Source of the DNA: Latilactobacillus fuchuensis DSM 14340 = JCM 11249 | GTDB taxonomy: Bacteria > Bacillota > Bacilli > Lactobacillales > Lactobacillaceae | NCBI RefSeq assembly: GCF_000615805.1 | Contig: NZ_BAMJ01000015.1 | Coordinates: 1 to 53,845, forward strand | Direction: 5' to 3' | Length of the DNA stretch: 53,845 nucleotides | Shown: positions 20,587 through 29,964 of the stretch, in pieces | Position numbering within the stretch: position 1 is the stretch's first letter | Layout of the letters: each line of letters starts with the position of its first letter | Translations under genes and position numbers: made by a program | Notes under the pieces: generated by a model | The model's database searches: none | Seen by the model: only the letters and a program-made list of their open reading frames with translations | Told to the model about the DNA's origin: nothing

Positions 20587-22848
20587 TTAATCGGTGACTT
20601 TTTCAATCGGCGCAAAGCTAGCAAGTAGTCGTTTAACGCCTTGTTCTTTAAACGCAATATCGAGTTCTTGGTCATTGCCTGAGCCGTTGACTTTCACAAC
20701 GGTGCCAATGCCCCATTTTTTATGTTGCACTTTTTGACCCGCTTGCCAGCTACCACTATTATCGCCACCAGTTGTATCGGCAATCTTATGACTCGTCGTG
20801 GCTTGGCCTTGACCATAAGTGGTCGCCGTTGCCCGGGCATAACTATTCTGACGACCAAACGGTACTTTACGTTCGGGAATACTACCAGCGTTTCCGTTGG
20901 CGTAATCCAATAATTTATCATCAATTTCGCCGATAAAACGCGACGCTTGGTTACTTTGTTGACGTCCATATAACATTCGTGAATAAGCATTGGTTAGATA
21001 CAACTTACTTTCGGCCCGCGTAATGCCGACATAGGCCAATCGTCGCTCTTCTTCGAGTTCGTCTTCTTCCATTAACGCTCGTGATAATGGGAAAATGCCT
21101 TCTTCAAGCCCCATCAAAAAGACAACCGGAAATTCAAGTCCCTTAGCCGCATGTAATGTCATCATCGTGACTTCACTGGCTTCTTCTTCAACGGAATCTA
21201 AATCCGACACCAATGATAATTCGGCCAAGAAATCCACAAATAAATCACTATCATCTTCTTCGGGTTCGTAATGTGCGTCAAACTGGGTCGTCACTGATAA
21301 TAATTCTTCAATATTTTCAAGACGACTTTGTGATTCGAGCGTATTTTCGATTTCTAACGCTTTTTTATAACCTGTTTTAGCCAATAATTCTTCAGTTAAC
21401 TGGGTAACGTTTAAGAATTCGCGCATCTTAGTTAAATCACCAATCACGTTGCCAAAATCAATTAAGGTCTTGCGACTCTTAGCTGGAATTGTTGATAATT
21501 CAGCGTTTTGGGCCGCTTCTAAAAGTGACCATTGATGATCTTCTGCAAATTGATTGAGTTTTTCTAATGTTCCGGGGCCAATCCCACGTTTAGGACTGTT
21601 GACCACCCGTTCAAAACTCATCGAATCGGATGCATTAACGACTAATCGTAAATAAGCCAAAATATCTTTAATTTCTTTACGATCGTAGAATTTATGGCCG
21701 CCGACCATTTTATACGGCATGTTGGCTTTGACGAACGCTTCTTCAATCGTCCGTGATTGAGCGTTAGTCCGGTATAACACGGCAAAATCACCAAAGTGAC
21801 GATGATTGGTCGTCATCTCTTCTTGAATCTTGGTGATGACAAATAAGGATTCATCCCGTTCACTTTGCCCACGGTAATACGTAATCAATTCGCCATCTTG
21901 ATTATCCGTCCACAATTCTTTAGGCTTACGGTATTGATTATGATTAATCACCCCGTTAGCGGCTTCTAAAATGGTTTTCGTTGAACGGTAATTTTGTTCC
22001 AACATCACTGATTTAGCGGCTGGATAATCATGTTCGAAGTTCATGATATTATCCATATTAGCACCCCGCCAACCGTAGATACTTTGATCAGCATCCCCAA
22101 CCACACAGAGATTTTGATACTTTTCAGCCAACATATTGACCAATGTATATTGGGCTTCATTGGTATCTTGGTATTCATCAACGTGAATGTATTGGAATTT
22201 ATCTTGGTAATAAACTAAAGTTTCTTTATTTTCTTTAAATAACCGGATTGTTTGCATGATTAAATCATCAAAATCTAACGCTTGATTTTGATGGAGTCGT
22301 TTTTGATATTCGGTATAACATTGCGCCACAATTTTTTCAAAAGGACTGTTGGCTAACCCGACGTAATCGGCCGGCGTTTGTAATTCATTTTTAGCGTTAC
22401 TAATCGTCCCTAAAATCGCTTTAGGTTCAAACTTCTTCGTGTCGATGTTTAAATCCCGACAAACGTGTTTCATCAACGTTAATTGTTCGGACGGATCGGC
22501 AATCGTGAACGCGCGATTATAACCGATCTGTTCAATTTCACGTCGTAGAATCCGGACGCATAAAGCATGGAAGGTCGAGACCCAAACATCTTGACCATTA
22601 TCGCCCAATAAAGCACAAACCCGTTCACGCATTTCACGCGCCGCTTTATTGGTAAACGTAATCGCTAGAATGCGCCAAGGTAAGACGTGTTTTTCTTCAA
22701 TTAAATAAGCCACGCGGTGGGTTAAAACCCGCGTCTTGCCACTACCGGCACCGGCCATAATTAGTAAGGGACCTTCCGTTGCTAAGACCGCTTCAGCTTG
22801 CTTATCGTTCATTCCTTTTAACAATTCTTGTTCAGACAAAATCTTCAT
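20587..22848 (-). CDS. pcrA: ATP-dependent DNA helicase PcrA (UvrD family)
   Basis: 753 residues, full length. Superfamily 1A 3'-5' helicase, with motif I AGAGSGKTRVLTHR, Ia TFTNKAAREMRERV, II VDEYQDTNEAQY, III DADQSIYGWRGA, IV EQNYRSTKTI, V MTLHAAKGLEFPVVFL, and VI EERRLAYVGITRAE. The C-terminal tail ends in a Tudor-like piece (GQKVQHKKWGIGTVVKVNGSG) that binds RNA polymerase in relatives. Works in repair, plasmid replication and clearing of RecA. Leads the pcrA-ligA-camS operon. Confidence 0.96.
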   Translation of the reverse strand: MKILSEQELLKGMNDKQAEAVLATEGPLLIMAGAGSGKTRVLTHRVAYLIEEKHVLPWRILAITFTNKAAREMRERVCALLGDNGQDVWVSTFHALCVRILRREIEQIGYNRAFTIADPSEQLTLMKHVCRDLNIDTKKFEPKAILGTISNAKNELQTPADYVGLANSPFEKIVAQCYTEYQKRLHQNQALDFDDLIMQTIRLFKENKETLVYYQDKFQYIHVDEYQDTNEAQYTLVNMLAEKYQNLCVVGDADQSIYGWRGANMDNIMNFEHDYPAAKSVMLEQNYRSTKTILEAANGVINHNQYRKPKELWTDNQDGELITYYRGQSERDESLFVITKIQEEMTTNHRHFGDFAVLYRTNAQSRTIEEAFVKANMPYKMVGGHKFYDRKEIKDILAYLRLVVNASDSMSFERVVNSPKRGIGPGTLEKLNQFAEDHQWSLLEAAQNAELSTIPAKSRKTLIDFGNVIGDLTKMREFLNVTQLTEELLAKTGYKKALEIENTLESQSRLENIEELLSVTTQFDAHYEPEEDDSDLFVDFLAELSLVSDLDSVEEEASEVTMMTLHAAKGLEFPVVFLMGLEEGIFPLSRALMEEDELEEERRLAYVGITRAESKLYLTNAYSRMLYGRQQSNQASRFIGEIDDKLLDYANGNAGSIPERKVPFGRQNSYARATATTYGQGQATTSHKIADTTGGDNSGSWQAGQKVQHKKWGIGTVVKVNGSGNDQELDIAFKEQGVKRLLASFAPIEKVTD

Positions 22849-23008
22849 CCTTCCGTAAATGCAATCAGCCTATAGTATACCAAATTAGCTAACTAGAAAA
22901 AAGCGAACAGCAATCACTAAAATAGAAATTGAATTCGCCAATTTTATCGCTTGACCTGGGACGCGTTTCATAAATTATACTCAGTTTATCAACAGAAAGG
23001 TGGATATC

Positions 23009-23836
23009 ATGATGATTAAATATATTGTTTCCGATTTAGATGGCACACTCTTGGATCAAGCTGGGCAACTTTCCGAAAAAAATAGTTCGGCGTTAACAAA
23101 AACCGAATTGCCAGTAACTCTGGTCTCTGCCCGTGCACCGCAAACGATGATGCCGAGCATTCAACAATTAGCGTTAACCGGTCCACAGATTGCCTTTAAT
23201 GGTGGCGTCATTTTCAAAGCGAGTGGTGATTTCCCACTGATTCTGGCTGAACATCCGCTAAAGCGTCGCACTGCGCAACAATTAGTCACCGCGCTTCAAA
23301 CCGAATTCCCAGAAATCAGCCTGAGCGGCTATGATTTACAGAATTGGTACGTTCAAGGCATCGACGATCAAGTGACCGCAGAAGCGGCCTTAACGCATCA
23401 ATCGCCACGTTTAATCAATCTGTCACAATTATTAACCAATCCAGTTTTGAAACTCTTCAAATTAGTCGTTGCGAGTGATGATTCCAAACGACTCGCACAA
23501 ATTAATACCTTTATTAACGATTTGGCGTTAACTGATATTGCCGTCCAACAATCACAAACGCAAGCACTCGAAATAACCGCCGACTATGCCACTAAAGAAC
23601 AGGCGTTAGCGACGATTCTAGAGGCGGAACAATTAACAGCGGAACAAGTCGCTGCTTTTGGCGATGGCCCCAACGATCAAGCGATGTTACAGTCGGTTGC
23701 CCACCCAATTGCGATGCAAAATGCCGTCGAATCGGTCCAAGCAATCAGTCAATTCGTTACCAAATCGAATGTGCACGATGGCGTTAGTTATGGTATAAAG
23801 AAATATATCACCAAATTTAATCGAAAAGTAGGTTAA
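23009..23836 (+). CDS. HAD-superfamily phosphatase, Cof type
   Basis: 275 residues from the ATG at 23009, 8 nt after AAAGG; an upstream GTG at 23000 is too close to the ribosome site. HAD motif I YIVSDLDGTLLD, motif II near LVSARAP, Lys in the C-terminal part, and motif IV FGDGPNDQAML, with an IIB cap between. Cof-type enzymes dephosphorylate sugar phosphates, FMN or similar metabolites; the substrate cannot be predicted. Motif II begins with Ser rather than Thr, acceptable in the family. Only 4 nt before a LacI-type regulator gene, so probably one operon. Confidence 0.88.
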   Translation: MMIKYIVSDLDGTLLDQAGQLSEKNSSALTKTELPVTLVSARAPQTMMPSIQQLALTGPQIAFNGGVIFKASGDFPLILAEHPLKRRTAQQLVTALQTEFPEISLSGYDLQNWYVQGIDDQVTAEAALTHQSPRLINLSQLLTNPVLKLFKLVVASDDSKRLAQINTFINDLALTDIAVQQSQTQALEITADYATKEQALATILEAEQLTAEQVAAFGDGPNDQAMLQSVAHPIAMQNAVESVQAISQFVTKSNVHDGVSYGIKKYITKFNRKVG

Positions 23837-23840
23837 AACC

Positions 23841-24782
23841 ATGCCAACCATTCGCGATATTGCGCGTCAAAGTGGCTATTCAGTTTCCACCGTTTCACGC
23901 GTTTTAAATCATCAGAAATACGTTTCAAAACCAGCACAACAAGCCGTTGAAAAAGTGATTAAAGCGCTTGATTACGTGCCCAACAGCTTAGCGCGGGATT
24001 TAAGTTTCGGGCAAAATAAAAATATCGGGGTCGTTTTACCCCACAACGACCATCCCTATTTTAATCAACTGTTAAACGGGATTATGGACGCCGCCTTTAC
24101 GAGTGGTTACCACATCGTTTTACTCCCGTCCGAATATAATCAAACCGTTGAATTAGATTACCTTGAGCAGTTAAAACGTAAAAATTTCTCCGCACTCATT
24201 TTCACCTCTCACGGTCTGCCCTTATCGGTCTTGGCGCAATACGCCCAGTACGGTCAAATTGTCTGCTGTGAAGACACCGGCGACTATCATCTGTCAGCCG
24301 TTTATTCTAATCGCGAACCAGCCTACTTAGCCGCCTTTAAACACTTGGCGACATTAAAGGTCCGACAAATTGCGATTTTATTGAGTCGTAATTTAGAACA
24401 AAGTCCGACCAGTTCAGCGATTATGGCGGCTTATCAACAGGTTTTCCACCATAAACCGGCAGAAAAATTAGTGATTGGTGGGATGACTAGTTTTAACGAT
24501 GGTTATCAAGCCGCTAAAACGTTGCATGCACGGCAATCCGACATCGATTGTTTCTTTACCAACGGCGATGACATTGCGACCGGTGTGCGTCAATATTATC
24601 TCGATCAAGGTTTAACCTCGCCGCTACTATTCGGTCAAGAAAACCAGCTCTCCAGCTTCTTACTACAATTTCCAACCATTGACCACCATTTCTTCACCGT
24701 CGGTCAAAAAGCATTTGAAGTGGCTTTGAGTACTGAACACCAAAAATTTAGTTTCGAATCGGAACTGATTGTACCTAAATGA
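23841..24782 (+). CDS. LacI/GalR-family transcriptional regulator
   Basis: 313 residues. N-terminal helix-turn-helix IRDIARQSGYSVSTVSRVLN with hinge LDYVPNSLARDLS, then a periplasmic-binding-like sensor domain (IGVVLPHNDHPYF). LacI proteins bind DNA as dimers and release it or gain affinity on sugar binding. Co-transcribed with the HAD phosphatase (4-nt gap), and no transporter or catabolic gene is adjacent; autoregulation or a remote sugar regulon is likely. Ends just before a bidirectional terminator and repeat array 4. Confidence 0.9.
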   Translation: MPTIRDIARQSGYSVSTVSRVLNHQKYVSKPAQQAVEKVIKALDYVPNSLARDLSFGQNKNIGVVLPHNDHPYFNQLLNGIMDAAFTSGYHIVLLPSEYNQTVELDYLEQLKRKNFSALIFTSHGLPLSVLAQYAQYGQIVCCEDTGDYHLSAVYSNREPAYLAAFKHLATLKVRQIAILLSRNLEQSPTSSAIMAAYQQVFHHKPAEKLVIGGMTSFNDGYQAAKTLHARQSDIDCFFTNGDDIATGVRQYYLDQGLTSPLLFGQENQLSSFLLQFPTIDHHFFTVGQKAFEVALSTEHQKFSFESELIVPK

Positions 24783-24828
24783 CATAACAAGCTGTGACAA
24801 AACTCGGTTGTCAATTGAGTATCAAGTT

Positions 24829-24870
24829 AAAAATGCGGCCTATCCAGAACTTAGGATAGACCGCATTTTA
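24829..24870. terminator. Bidirectional intrinsic terminator
   Basis: AAAATGCGGCCTATCC pairs with GGATAGACCGCATTTT, with T-runs on both strands. Serves the LacI gene (+) and, after crossing array 4, purB (-). Confidence 0.85.
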
Positions 24871-24892
24871 AATTTGAACGGAAATTGATGAG

Positions 24893-25568
24893 TTATGGCA
24901 CGCGTCAAAGCCTAAACCGTTCGAATCAGCACTCTTAATCAAAACGTGCTTCTGAGTTGCAACATCTTCCGCTTAACCTAAAATTGCCAATTATCTTAAG
25001 TTCAAGATAACTGGTAATTTCTGTTAATGCTCAGCTGCTACCCGCAACTCACAGCACTCTTAATCAAAACGTGCTTCTGAACTAGCTTCTTCCGTCTAGC
25101 TACGATTAGCAAACTATGACCAAATTCCGGTCATAATTCACTAATCTAGGCTATACTCAGAAGCTGACCAGTTCAGTCAGCACTCTTAATCTAAAACGTG
25201 CTTCTACTTACAAGTTCCTGTGCTTAGCTACGTTTCGCAAACGAAGTCCACAACCGGGACTTCATTCACGGAACTAGGCTAATGCTCGGAACTAACCGTA
25301 AGTATCAGCACTCTTTTCTGAAACGCGTTTTTACTTACAGCTTCCTGTGCTTAGTTACGTTAGGTAAACAAAGTCTATAACCCAGACTTTATTCACCTAA
25401 CTAGACTAATGCTCAGAAGCACCCGTAAGTAAAATCGCTCTTAATCTAAACGTGCTTCTCAAGTAGCCTTTTCCGGTTAACTACAAAATAGGCATCATGA
25501 GTAAAAAACACTCATAATGCCTATTTTTAGGTTAATCCTCAAAGCCTAACCGACTTGAGTCAGCACTC
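24893..25568 (+). repeat. Structured intergenic repeat array 4 (5 complete units, 1 partial)
   Basis: The largest array. A partial unit ends near 24934; complete units are 24943-25060, 25068-25185, 25195-25314, 25322-25440 and 25449-25568. Helix 2 pairs: GAGTTGC/GCAACTC (unit 1), GAACT-AGCTTCT/AGAAGCT-AGTTC (unit 2), ACTTAC-AGTTC/GAACT-GTAAGT (unit 3), ACTTAC-AGCTTC/GAAGC-GTAAGT (unit 4), TCAAGT-AGCCTTT/AAAGCCT-ACTTGA (unit 5). Helix 3 changes from TTAGC/GCTAA to TTAGT/ACTAA and TTAAC/GTTAA with pairing kept. Spacers between units are 7-9 nt, mostly TAATCTA-like. The array ends at the purB stop codon. The stretch 24783-25568 holds no gene. Confidence 0.9.
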
Positions 25569-26861
25569 TTAATCAAATACTCTTTCAAATATTTCTGCTA
25601 TTCTTTGTAGGTGCCAGTGGTAATCGAAGGCGTCGTCTAAGTCAGTTGGTGTTAATTGGCTTGTGACTTTTGGATCGGCTTCTAATAATTGGCGGAAATC
25701 CTTTTGTTCGTCCCACGCTAATGCGGTTTTGGGTTGCACCAAATCGTAGGCCGATTCACGGCTTAAACCGGAATCAACCAGCTTCAATAAAACACGTTGG
25801 CTGTAAATTAAACCGTGCGTTAGGTTCATATCGGCTTGCATTTTTTCAGGAAAAACCGTTAACGTATCAATAATTTTCGTAAAACGTTGTAGGATATAAT
25901 CCAATAAAATCGTCGTATCGGGTAGGATAATTCGTTCAGCTGAACTATGTGAAATATCCCGTTCGTGCCATAGAGAGACGTCTTCCATCCCGGTAATCAT
26001 GTGTCCACGAATGACACGGGCTAAGCCACTGACGTTTTCAGAACCGATTGGATTCCGTTTATGAGGCATTGCTGAGGAGCCTTTTTGACCCTTCGCGAAA
26101 AATTCTTCGACTTCACGGACTTCGGTGCGTTGTAGATGGCGAATTTCGGTTGCAAAATGTTCAATCGAAGTTGCCACGACCGCCATCGCATTGATGTAGT
26201 CCGCATGTAAATCACGCGGTAAGACTTGGGTCGATACATCTTGCGCCCGAATGCCTAATTGATTAGTCACGTAAGCTTCAATCTCGGTTGGAATATTCGC
26301 AAAGGTGCCAACCGCGCCACTCATCTTACCGGCTTCAACACCTTGGGCCGCCCGTTCAAAACGATCTTGATTACGTTTCATTTCAGCATACCAAGTGGCC
26401 ATTTTTAAACCAAACGTTGTTGGTTCAGCATGGACCCCGTGCGTCCGCCCAATCATGACCGTATTCTGGTATTCATAGGCTTTTTGTTTTAAAACGGCCA
26501 TCAATTTTTCAATGTCCGCCCGAATTAAATCGTTTGCTTGTTTCAAGATATACCCTTGGGCCGTATCGACCACGTCAGTTGAGGTTAGACCATAGTGAAC
26601 CCATTTTTTCTCAGCACCAAGTGATTCAGAAACAGCACGGGTGAAAGCCACCACGTCATGGTGGGTGATCTTTTCTAATCGATTAATTTCGTCGACGTCA
26701 AATTGTGCATTAGCGCGAATCTTAGCTGCATCTTCGACTGGAATATCACCGAGTTGCGCCCAAGCTTCTACCGCTAAAATTTCAACTTCTAGCCAAGCTT
26801 GATAGCGATTTTCAGTGGTCCAAATCGCACCCATCTCTGGGCGAGTATAGCGTTCTAACAT
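25569..26861 (-). CDS. purB: Adenylosuccinate lyase
   Basis: 430 residues, standard length. Splits SAICAR to AICAR and adenylosuccinate to AMP. Fumarase/aspartase-superfamily signature [16 protein letters not shown] with the catalytic serine loop, the substrate histidine regions in [15 protein letters not shown] and [12 protein letters not shown]. Follows the purK-like gene by 23 nt with ribosome site TTGGAGGAA, so these two form an operon. Repeat array 4 begins right at the stop codon. Confidence 0.96.
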   Translation of the reverse strand: MLERYTRPEMGAIWTTENRYQAWLEVEILAVEAWAQLGDIPVEDAAKIRANAQFDVDEINRLEKITHHDVVAFTRAVSESLGAEKKWVHYGLTSTDVVDTAQGYILKQANDLIRADIEKLMAVLKQKAYEYQNTVMIGRTHGVHAEPTTFGLKMATWYAEMKRNQDRFERAAQGVEAGKMSGAVGTFANIPTEIEAYVTNQLGIRAQDVSTQVLPRDLHADYINAMAVVATSIEHFATEIRHLQRTEVREVEEFFAKGQKGSSAMPHKRNPIGSENVSGLARVIRGHMITGMEDVSLWHERDISHSSAERIILPDTTILLDYILQRFTKIIDTLTVFPEKMQADMNLTHGLIYSQRVLLKLVDSGLSRESAYDLVQPKTALAWDEQKDFRQLLEADPKVTSQLTPTDLDDAFDYHWHLQRIAEIFERVFD

Positions 26862-26884
26862 ATTAATTCCTCCAAAAATTACAC

Positions 26885-28003
26885 TTATGCGTGATATAAA
26901 TCAGCGGCTTCTAATTTTTCCAACAAAGGATTGACGGCTGCCCCAATAGCGGTCAGGCTTCCAAATTGTTGGCGATCTTGTAGATGATACAAATTAAAAT
27001 ACCAATCTGGTTTAATTTTCATCTGCGTCTTCACTAGCGGCAAGCTCGCTTCTTGAATGTTCAACGTCACACCAGCGTTATTCAACCGCGCTTCACCAAG
27101 CGCTAATTGGCAAATCGCCTTTAAATGGTATTCATACTGTGAAAAATTCAACGTGCGTTCCAAAACGTTGCCCGAAATATGCGGCGTTGGTACCAGCCGC
27201 TTAACGTAAATATTCATATCTGGTGTTAAGAAAAATTCAATCCCAAAGACCCCAACGTAATCCAATTTCTGACCGATTAGATTCGCCAACCGATTGATTT
27301 CAGCCGCAACGGTCTGATCAATCCGTGCCGGCACGATTGATAATCGTAATTGATGATCTTGGTAATCATTTTCAACAATCGGCAAGACAGTCAAATCACC
27401 TTGCACGTCTTTAGCAACCATCACGGATAATTCTTGCGCATCAGGAATCCAAGATTCTAATAGATAGGAACCTAGTTGTAAGAAATCTGTCAATTGGTCT
27501 AAATCTGCCGGTTCTTTAATAAAGCGTTGATATTGTTTACCAAAGCCCTTTTGGATCGGTTTTAAAATACAAGGATAACCAATTGAATCGATGCCTTGTT
27601 GAATATCTTCGACATCCACCACCGTGGTTGATGGTGGAATGTTAATGTTTAAATCATCTAAGAAAACCCGTTCCAAATAACGGTCCTGAGTGACGGACAG
27701 CACACTGCTGCCTTGCGGTAAATAATAGTTCTGTGCAAGCTGCTCCAGCAATGTTTCATCTAATAATTCGTCTGTATAAGTTAAGACTTGGCAAATATCA
27801 CCTAATCGCGCTAAGTCTGCATACTGGTTTGGATCACCCTCAACTTGCGCATCTAAAATGCTAGCAAGCGGTGTGTCTTGAATCTGCGCGTTGACGATCA
27901 TCGCCACTTTATAACCCATTTTTTTAGCCGCGAGTGCTAGTAAAAAAGCCCGTTGGTCATTTCCGATAATTCCGATCATCTGTCCTGGATAAATAACTGG
28001 CAT
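26885..28003 (-). CDS. PurK-like ATP-grasp protein (N5-CAIR synthetase family), altered metal site
   Basis: 372 residues. Rossmann-like start [24 protein letters not shown] and ATP-grasp body ([39 protein letters not shown]), the architecture of PurK, which carboxylates AIR to N5-CAIR in purine synthesis. The Mg-binding loop, normally VNEIAPRPHNSGH, here reads [13 protein letters not shown]: the Asn-Glu pair and the last His are gone, and the N-terminal glycine loop GIIGNDQ lacks the usual GGGQLG form. This suggests a diverged paralogue with weak or different activity. No purE is adjacent. Operon with purB; -10 TATAAT at 28060-28055. Confidence 0.75.
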   Translation of the reverse strand: MPVIYPGQMIGIIGNDQRAFLLALAAKKMGYKVAMIVNAQIQDTPLASILDAQVEGDPNQYADLARLGDICQVLTYTDELLDETLLEQLAQNYYLPQGSSVLSVTQDRYLERVFLDDLNINIPPSTTVVDVEDIQQGIDSIGYPCILKPIQKGFGKQYQRFIKEPADLDQLTDFLQLGSYLLESWIPDAQELSVMVAKDVQGDLTVLPIVENDYQDHQLRLSIVPARIDQTVAAEINRLANLIGQKLDYVGVFGIEFFLTPDMNIYVKRLVPTPHISGNVLERTLNFSQYEYHLKAICQLALGEARLNNAGVTLNIQEASLPLVKTQMKIKPDWYFNLYHLQDRQQFGSLTAIGAAVNPLLEKLEAADLYHA

Positions 28004-28113
28004 CTGTTTCCCTGCTTTCTTATCCGACTAATCATGGATAACTAATTACTCTTTATTATAACCAACTTAACCCCTATCTGCACAATACTTTGCCATTGTT
28101 AAGCTTTTTTTAG

Positions 28114-28139
28114 CAAAAAAAAGAAGCCTTTCAGCTTCT
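28114..28139 (-). terminator. Intrinsic terminator of xpt
   Basis: On the minus strand AGAAGC/GCTTCT forms a short hairpin followed by T8. It lies beyond repeat array 5 relative to the xpt stop codon. Confidence 0.65.
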
Positions 28140-28140
28140 A

Positions 28141-28390
28141 AACGTGCTTTTGAGTTGCAACAACTTCCGCTTAACCAAAAATTCCCCAATTATCTTAAAA
28201 TCAAGATAACTGGGGAATTTCTCTGTTAATGCTCGGTTGCTGCCCGCAACTCAACGCACTTATTTATTTTAACGTGCTTCTACACACAGGCTCTTGTGCT
28301 TAGCTACGCTTCATAAACAAAGTCTAAAACCCAGACTTCATTTACGAAGCTAGGCTAATGCTCAGAACCTACCGTGTGCATCAGCACTCA
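28141..28390 (+). repeat. Structured intergenic repeat array 5 (2 complete units)
   Basis: Units 28141-28260 (helix 2 GAGTTGC/GCAACTC) and 28271-28390 (ACACACAGGCTC with GAACCTACCGTGTG; terminal hairpin CTTCATAAAC.../...TTTACGAAG). Antisense to xpt; the second unit ends 1 nt before the xpt stop codon. Together with the purK promoter at 28055-28060 and a terminator, this explains 28004-28391; there is no gene there. Confidence 0.85.
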
Positions 28391-28391
28391 C

Positions 28392-28970
28392 TTATTTATC
28401 TTCAACAAAAACGACTTCGCCATTTTCAAAAGCAGCAATCCGTGCTAATGATTCCACGTGGATTCCGCGAGCGTCTAATAATTCGCGTCCTTTTTGGAAC
28501 GTCTTTTCAATCACAATCCCAACGCCTTCAAGTTGTGCATTAGCTTGTTCAATGATTTCTAGTAAGCCTTCGACTGCTTGTCCGTTGGCTAAGAAATCGT
28601 CAATCACTAGTACGCGGTCATTTTCATCAATGAATTTCTTAGAAATCGAAATATGATTATTGACTTTCTTAGTATATGAATATACGGTTGCGCTATACAT
28701 ATTATCTTGTAGCGTTAAACTCTTGTGCTTTCTAGCAAAAACAACGGGAACGTGAAATGAAAGCCCAGCAAGGACTGCAGGAGCAATCCCAGATGATTCA
28801 ACGGTTAGAATCTTCGTGATGTTCGCATCTTTGAATAACCGATAGAATTCTTCACCCATCGCTGCCATCAAATCAGGGTCAACTTGATGATTCAAAAAAT
28901 TATCAACCTTTAAAACATCTTCGCCTAATACTTGACCATCTTTTTTAATTCGTTCCTCTAATAATTGCAC
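28392..28970 (-). CDS. xpt: Xanthine phosphoribosyltransferase
   Basis: 192 residues from the GTG at 28970, which follows AAGGGAG by 8 nt and gives an N-terminus ([31 protein letters not shown]) that aligns with known Xpt; an ATG at 29003 would add 11 unlikely residues. Converts xanthine and PRPP to XMP for guanine-nucleotide salvage. The PRPP-binding loop [17 protein letters not shown] and the [10 protein letters not shown] flexible loop are visible. I see no purine riboswitch upstream. Repeat array 5 starts at the stop codon, then a terminator. Confidence 0.92.
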   Translation of the reverse strand: MQLLEERIKKDGQVLGEDVLKVDNFLNHQVDPDLMAAMGEEFYRLFKDANITKILTVESSGIAPAVLAGLSFHVPVVFARKHKSLTLQDNMYSATVYSYTKKVNNHISISKKFIDENDRVLVIDDFLANGQAVEGLLEIIEQANAQLEGVGIVIEKTFQKGRELLDARGIHVESLARIAAFENGEVVFVEDK

Positions 28971-29068
28971 ACAAAGCACTCCCTTATTCTTATTTTCATT
29001 CATGACAAACCACTTTAATAGTTGCCCTGAATGCTATTTTCTGAAATAGAATTAAAAATAGGTTACCA

Positions 29069-29125
29069 TAAAAAAAAGCACGCAACAAGCTAAATTATGC
29101 GATTTAGCCGATTGTCATGCACTTT
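29069..29125 (-). terminator. Intrinsic terminator of the glucosaminidase gene
   Basis: On the minus strand a stem with GTGCA/GTGC and GCTAAAT/ATTTAGC arms and internal mismatches is followed by T8. Confidence 0.7.
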
Positions 29126-29132
29126 TTGATGA

Positions 29133-29810
29133 TTATTGATCATATTGATTTAGTTGATAGGTTTTAACAATTTCAATCAGCTTTGCCGGATAGTCCGGAT
29201 CAGTCGCGTAACCGTCTTGTTTTAACGCCGCAGCGGCTTGCTGATAATCCGTCGCCGCAATCACGTGTTGGTACTGATTCGGATTCCACGTCGTCCCTTT
29301 GGCAAACAGCAACACGTGATCCAACATCGACGCCTGATAATCATCATAGACTCTAAAACGCGCGGTCGTCGTAATCCATTGCCCATTTAAATACTCTTTA
29401 GTCGTCATCGCTTTAGTGTTGGCTGGGTCATCCCCCTTAATCCCAAAATAATTATGATAATCCGCTGCTAACGTGCTTTTCCCCCAATCACTTTCCAAAA
29501 TAGCCTGGGCTAGTGTGATACTCGGTAACACGTGATAGTCGGTTTGTAATTTCTGAGCGTAAGGGACCATTTTCTTAATGAACTGCTGTTTTTGAGCGGC
29601 TTTAGAGAGTTGTTCTTGTTTCGCTTCTTTTGCTAACCGGGCTTGCATTTGTTCGCCGTGATACTGGACCAATAAAACGAGCCCGACACCAATTGTAAAA
29701 AGAGCCACTAAAACAACCACTAACCAATCAGTTGGTTGTCGTTTTTTAGAAACATACTTTTTAACGGTGCGCCGCTTTTTATTCGGTGTTTTTCTTTTTT
29801 TAGTTGCCAA
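29133..29810 (-). CDS. GH73 endo-beta-N-acetylglucosaminidase, membrane-anchored
   Basis: 225 residues. A strongly basic cytoplasmic start (ATKKRKTPNKKRRTVKKYV) precedes one membrane helix (about 30-50, WLVVVLVALFTIGVGLVLLV), a short charged linker, then the glucosaminidase fold: ITLAQAILESDWGKS (catalytic glutamate), NYFGIKG, and the C-terminal YATDPDYPAKLIEIVKTYQL motif. Family members cut glycan strands of peptidoglycan during growth or separation. No cell-wall binding repeats are attached. Monocistronic. Confidence 0.9.
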   Translation of the reverse strand: MATKKRKTPNKKRRTVKKYVSKKRQPTDWLVVVLVALFTIGVGLVLLVQYHGEQMQARLAKEAKQEQLSKAAQKQQFIKKMVPYAQKLQTDYHVLPSITLAQAILESDWGKSTLAADYHNYFGIKGDDPANTKAMTTKEYLNGQWITTTARFRVYDDYQASMLDHVLLFAKGTTWNPNQYQHVIAATDYQQAAAALKQDGYATDPDYPAKLIEIVKTYQLNQYDQ

Positions 29811-29918
29811 TAATCTGCCTCATTTGAATTCAATCTATCCCTACATTGTACACAAAAAATAACAGATAACCAACGATTTGCATAAACAACATTAATTCCT
29901 ATTCAATCGCTTTCTTGT

Positions 29919-29924
29919 TATAAT
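29919..29924 (+). promoter_or_regulatory. -10 element upstream of the Gfo/Idh/MocA gene
   Basis: A consensus TATAAT 40 nt upstream of the start; the -35 at correct spacing (TTCCTA) is poor. Confidence 0.45.
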
Positions 29925-29964
29925 ATGGCATGTATTCGATTTCAATATAAAGGACTGATTAATT

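Noticed and set aside
24943-25010. Promoter inside type A repeat units (TTGCAA-16-TAAAAT)
   Set aside because: The match is only approximate, is not shared by the other subtypes and the bases are explained by helix pairing.
24893-25568. Repeat arrays as CRISPR
   Set aside because: Repeats are about 120 nt, divergent and internally structured, with 7-12 nt spacers; no cas genes.
28971-29068. Purine riboswitch upstream of xpt
   Set aside because: The conserved purine aptamer core and three-way junction are not visible in this short leader.
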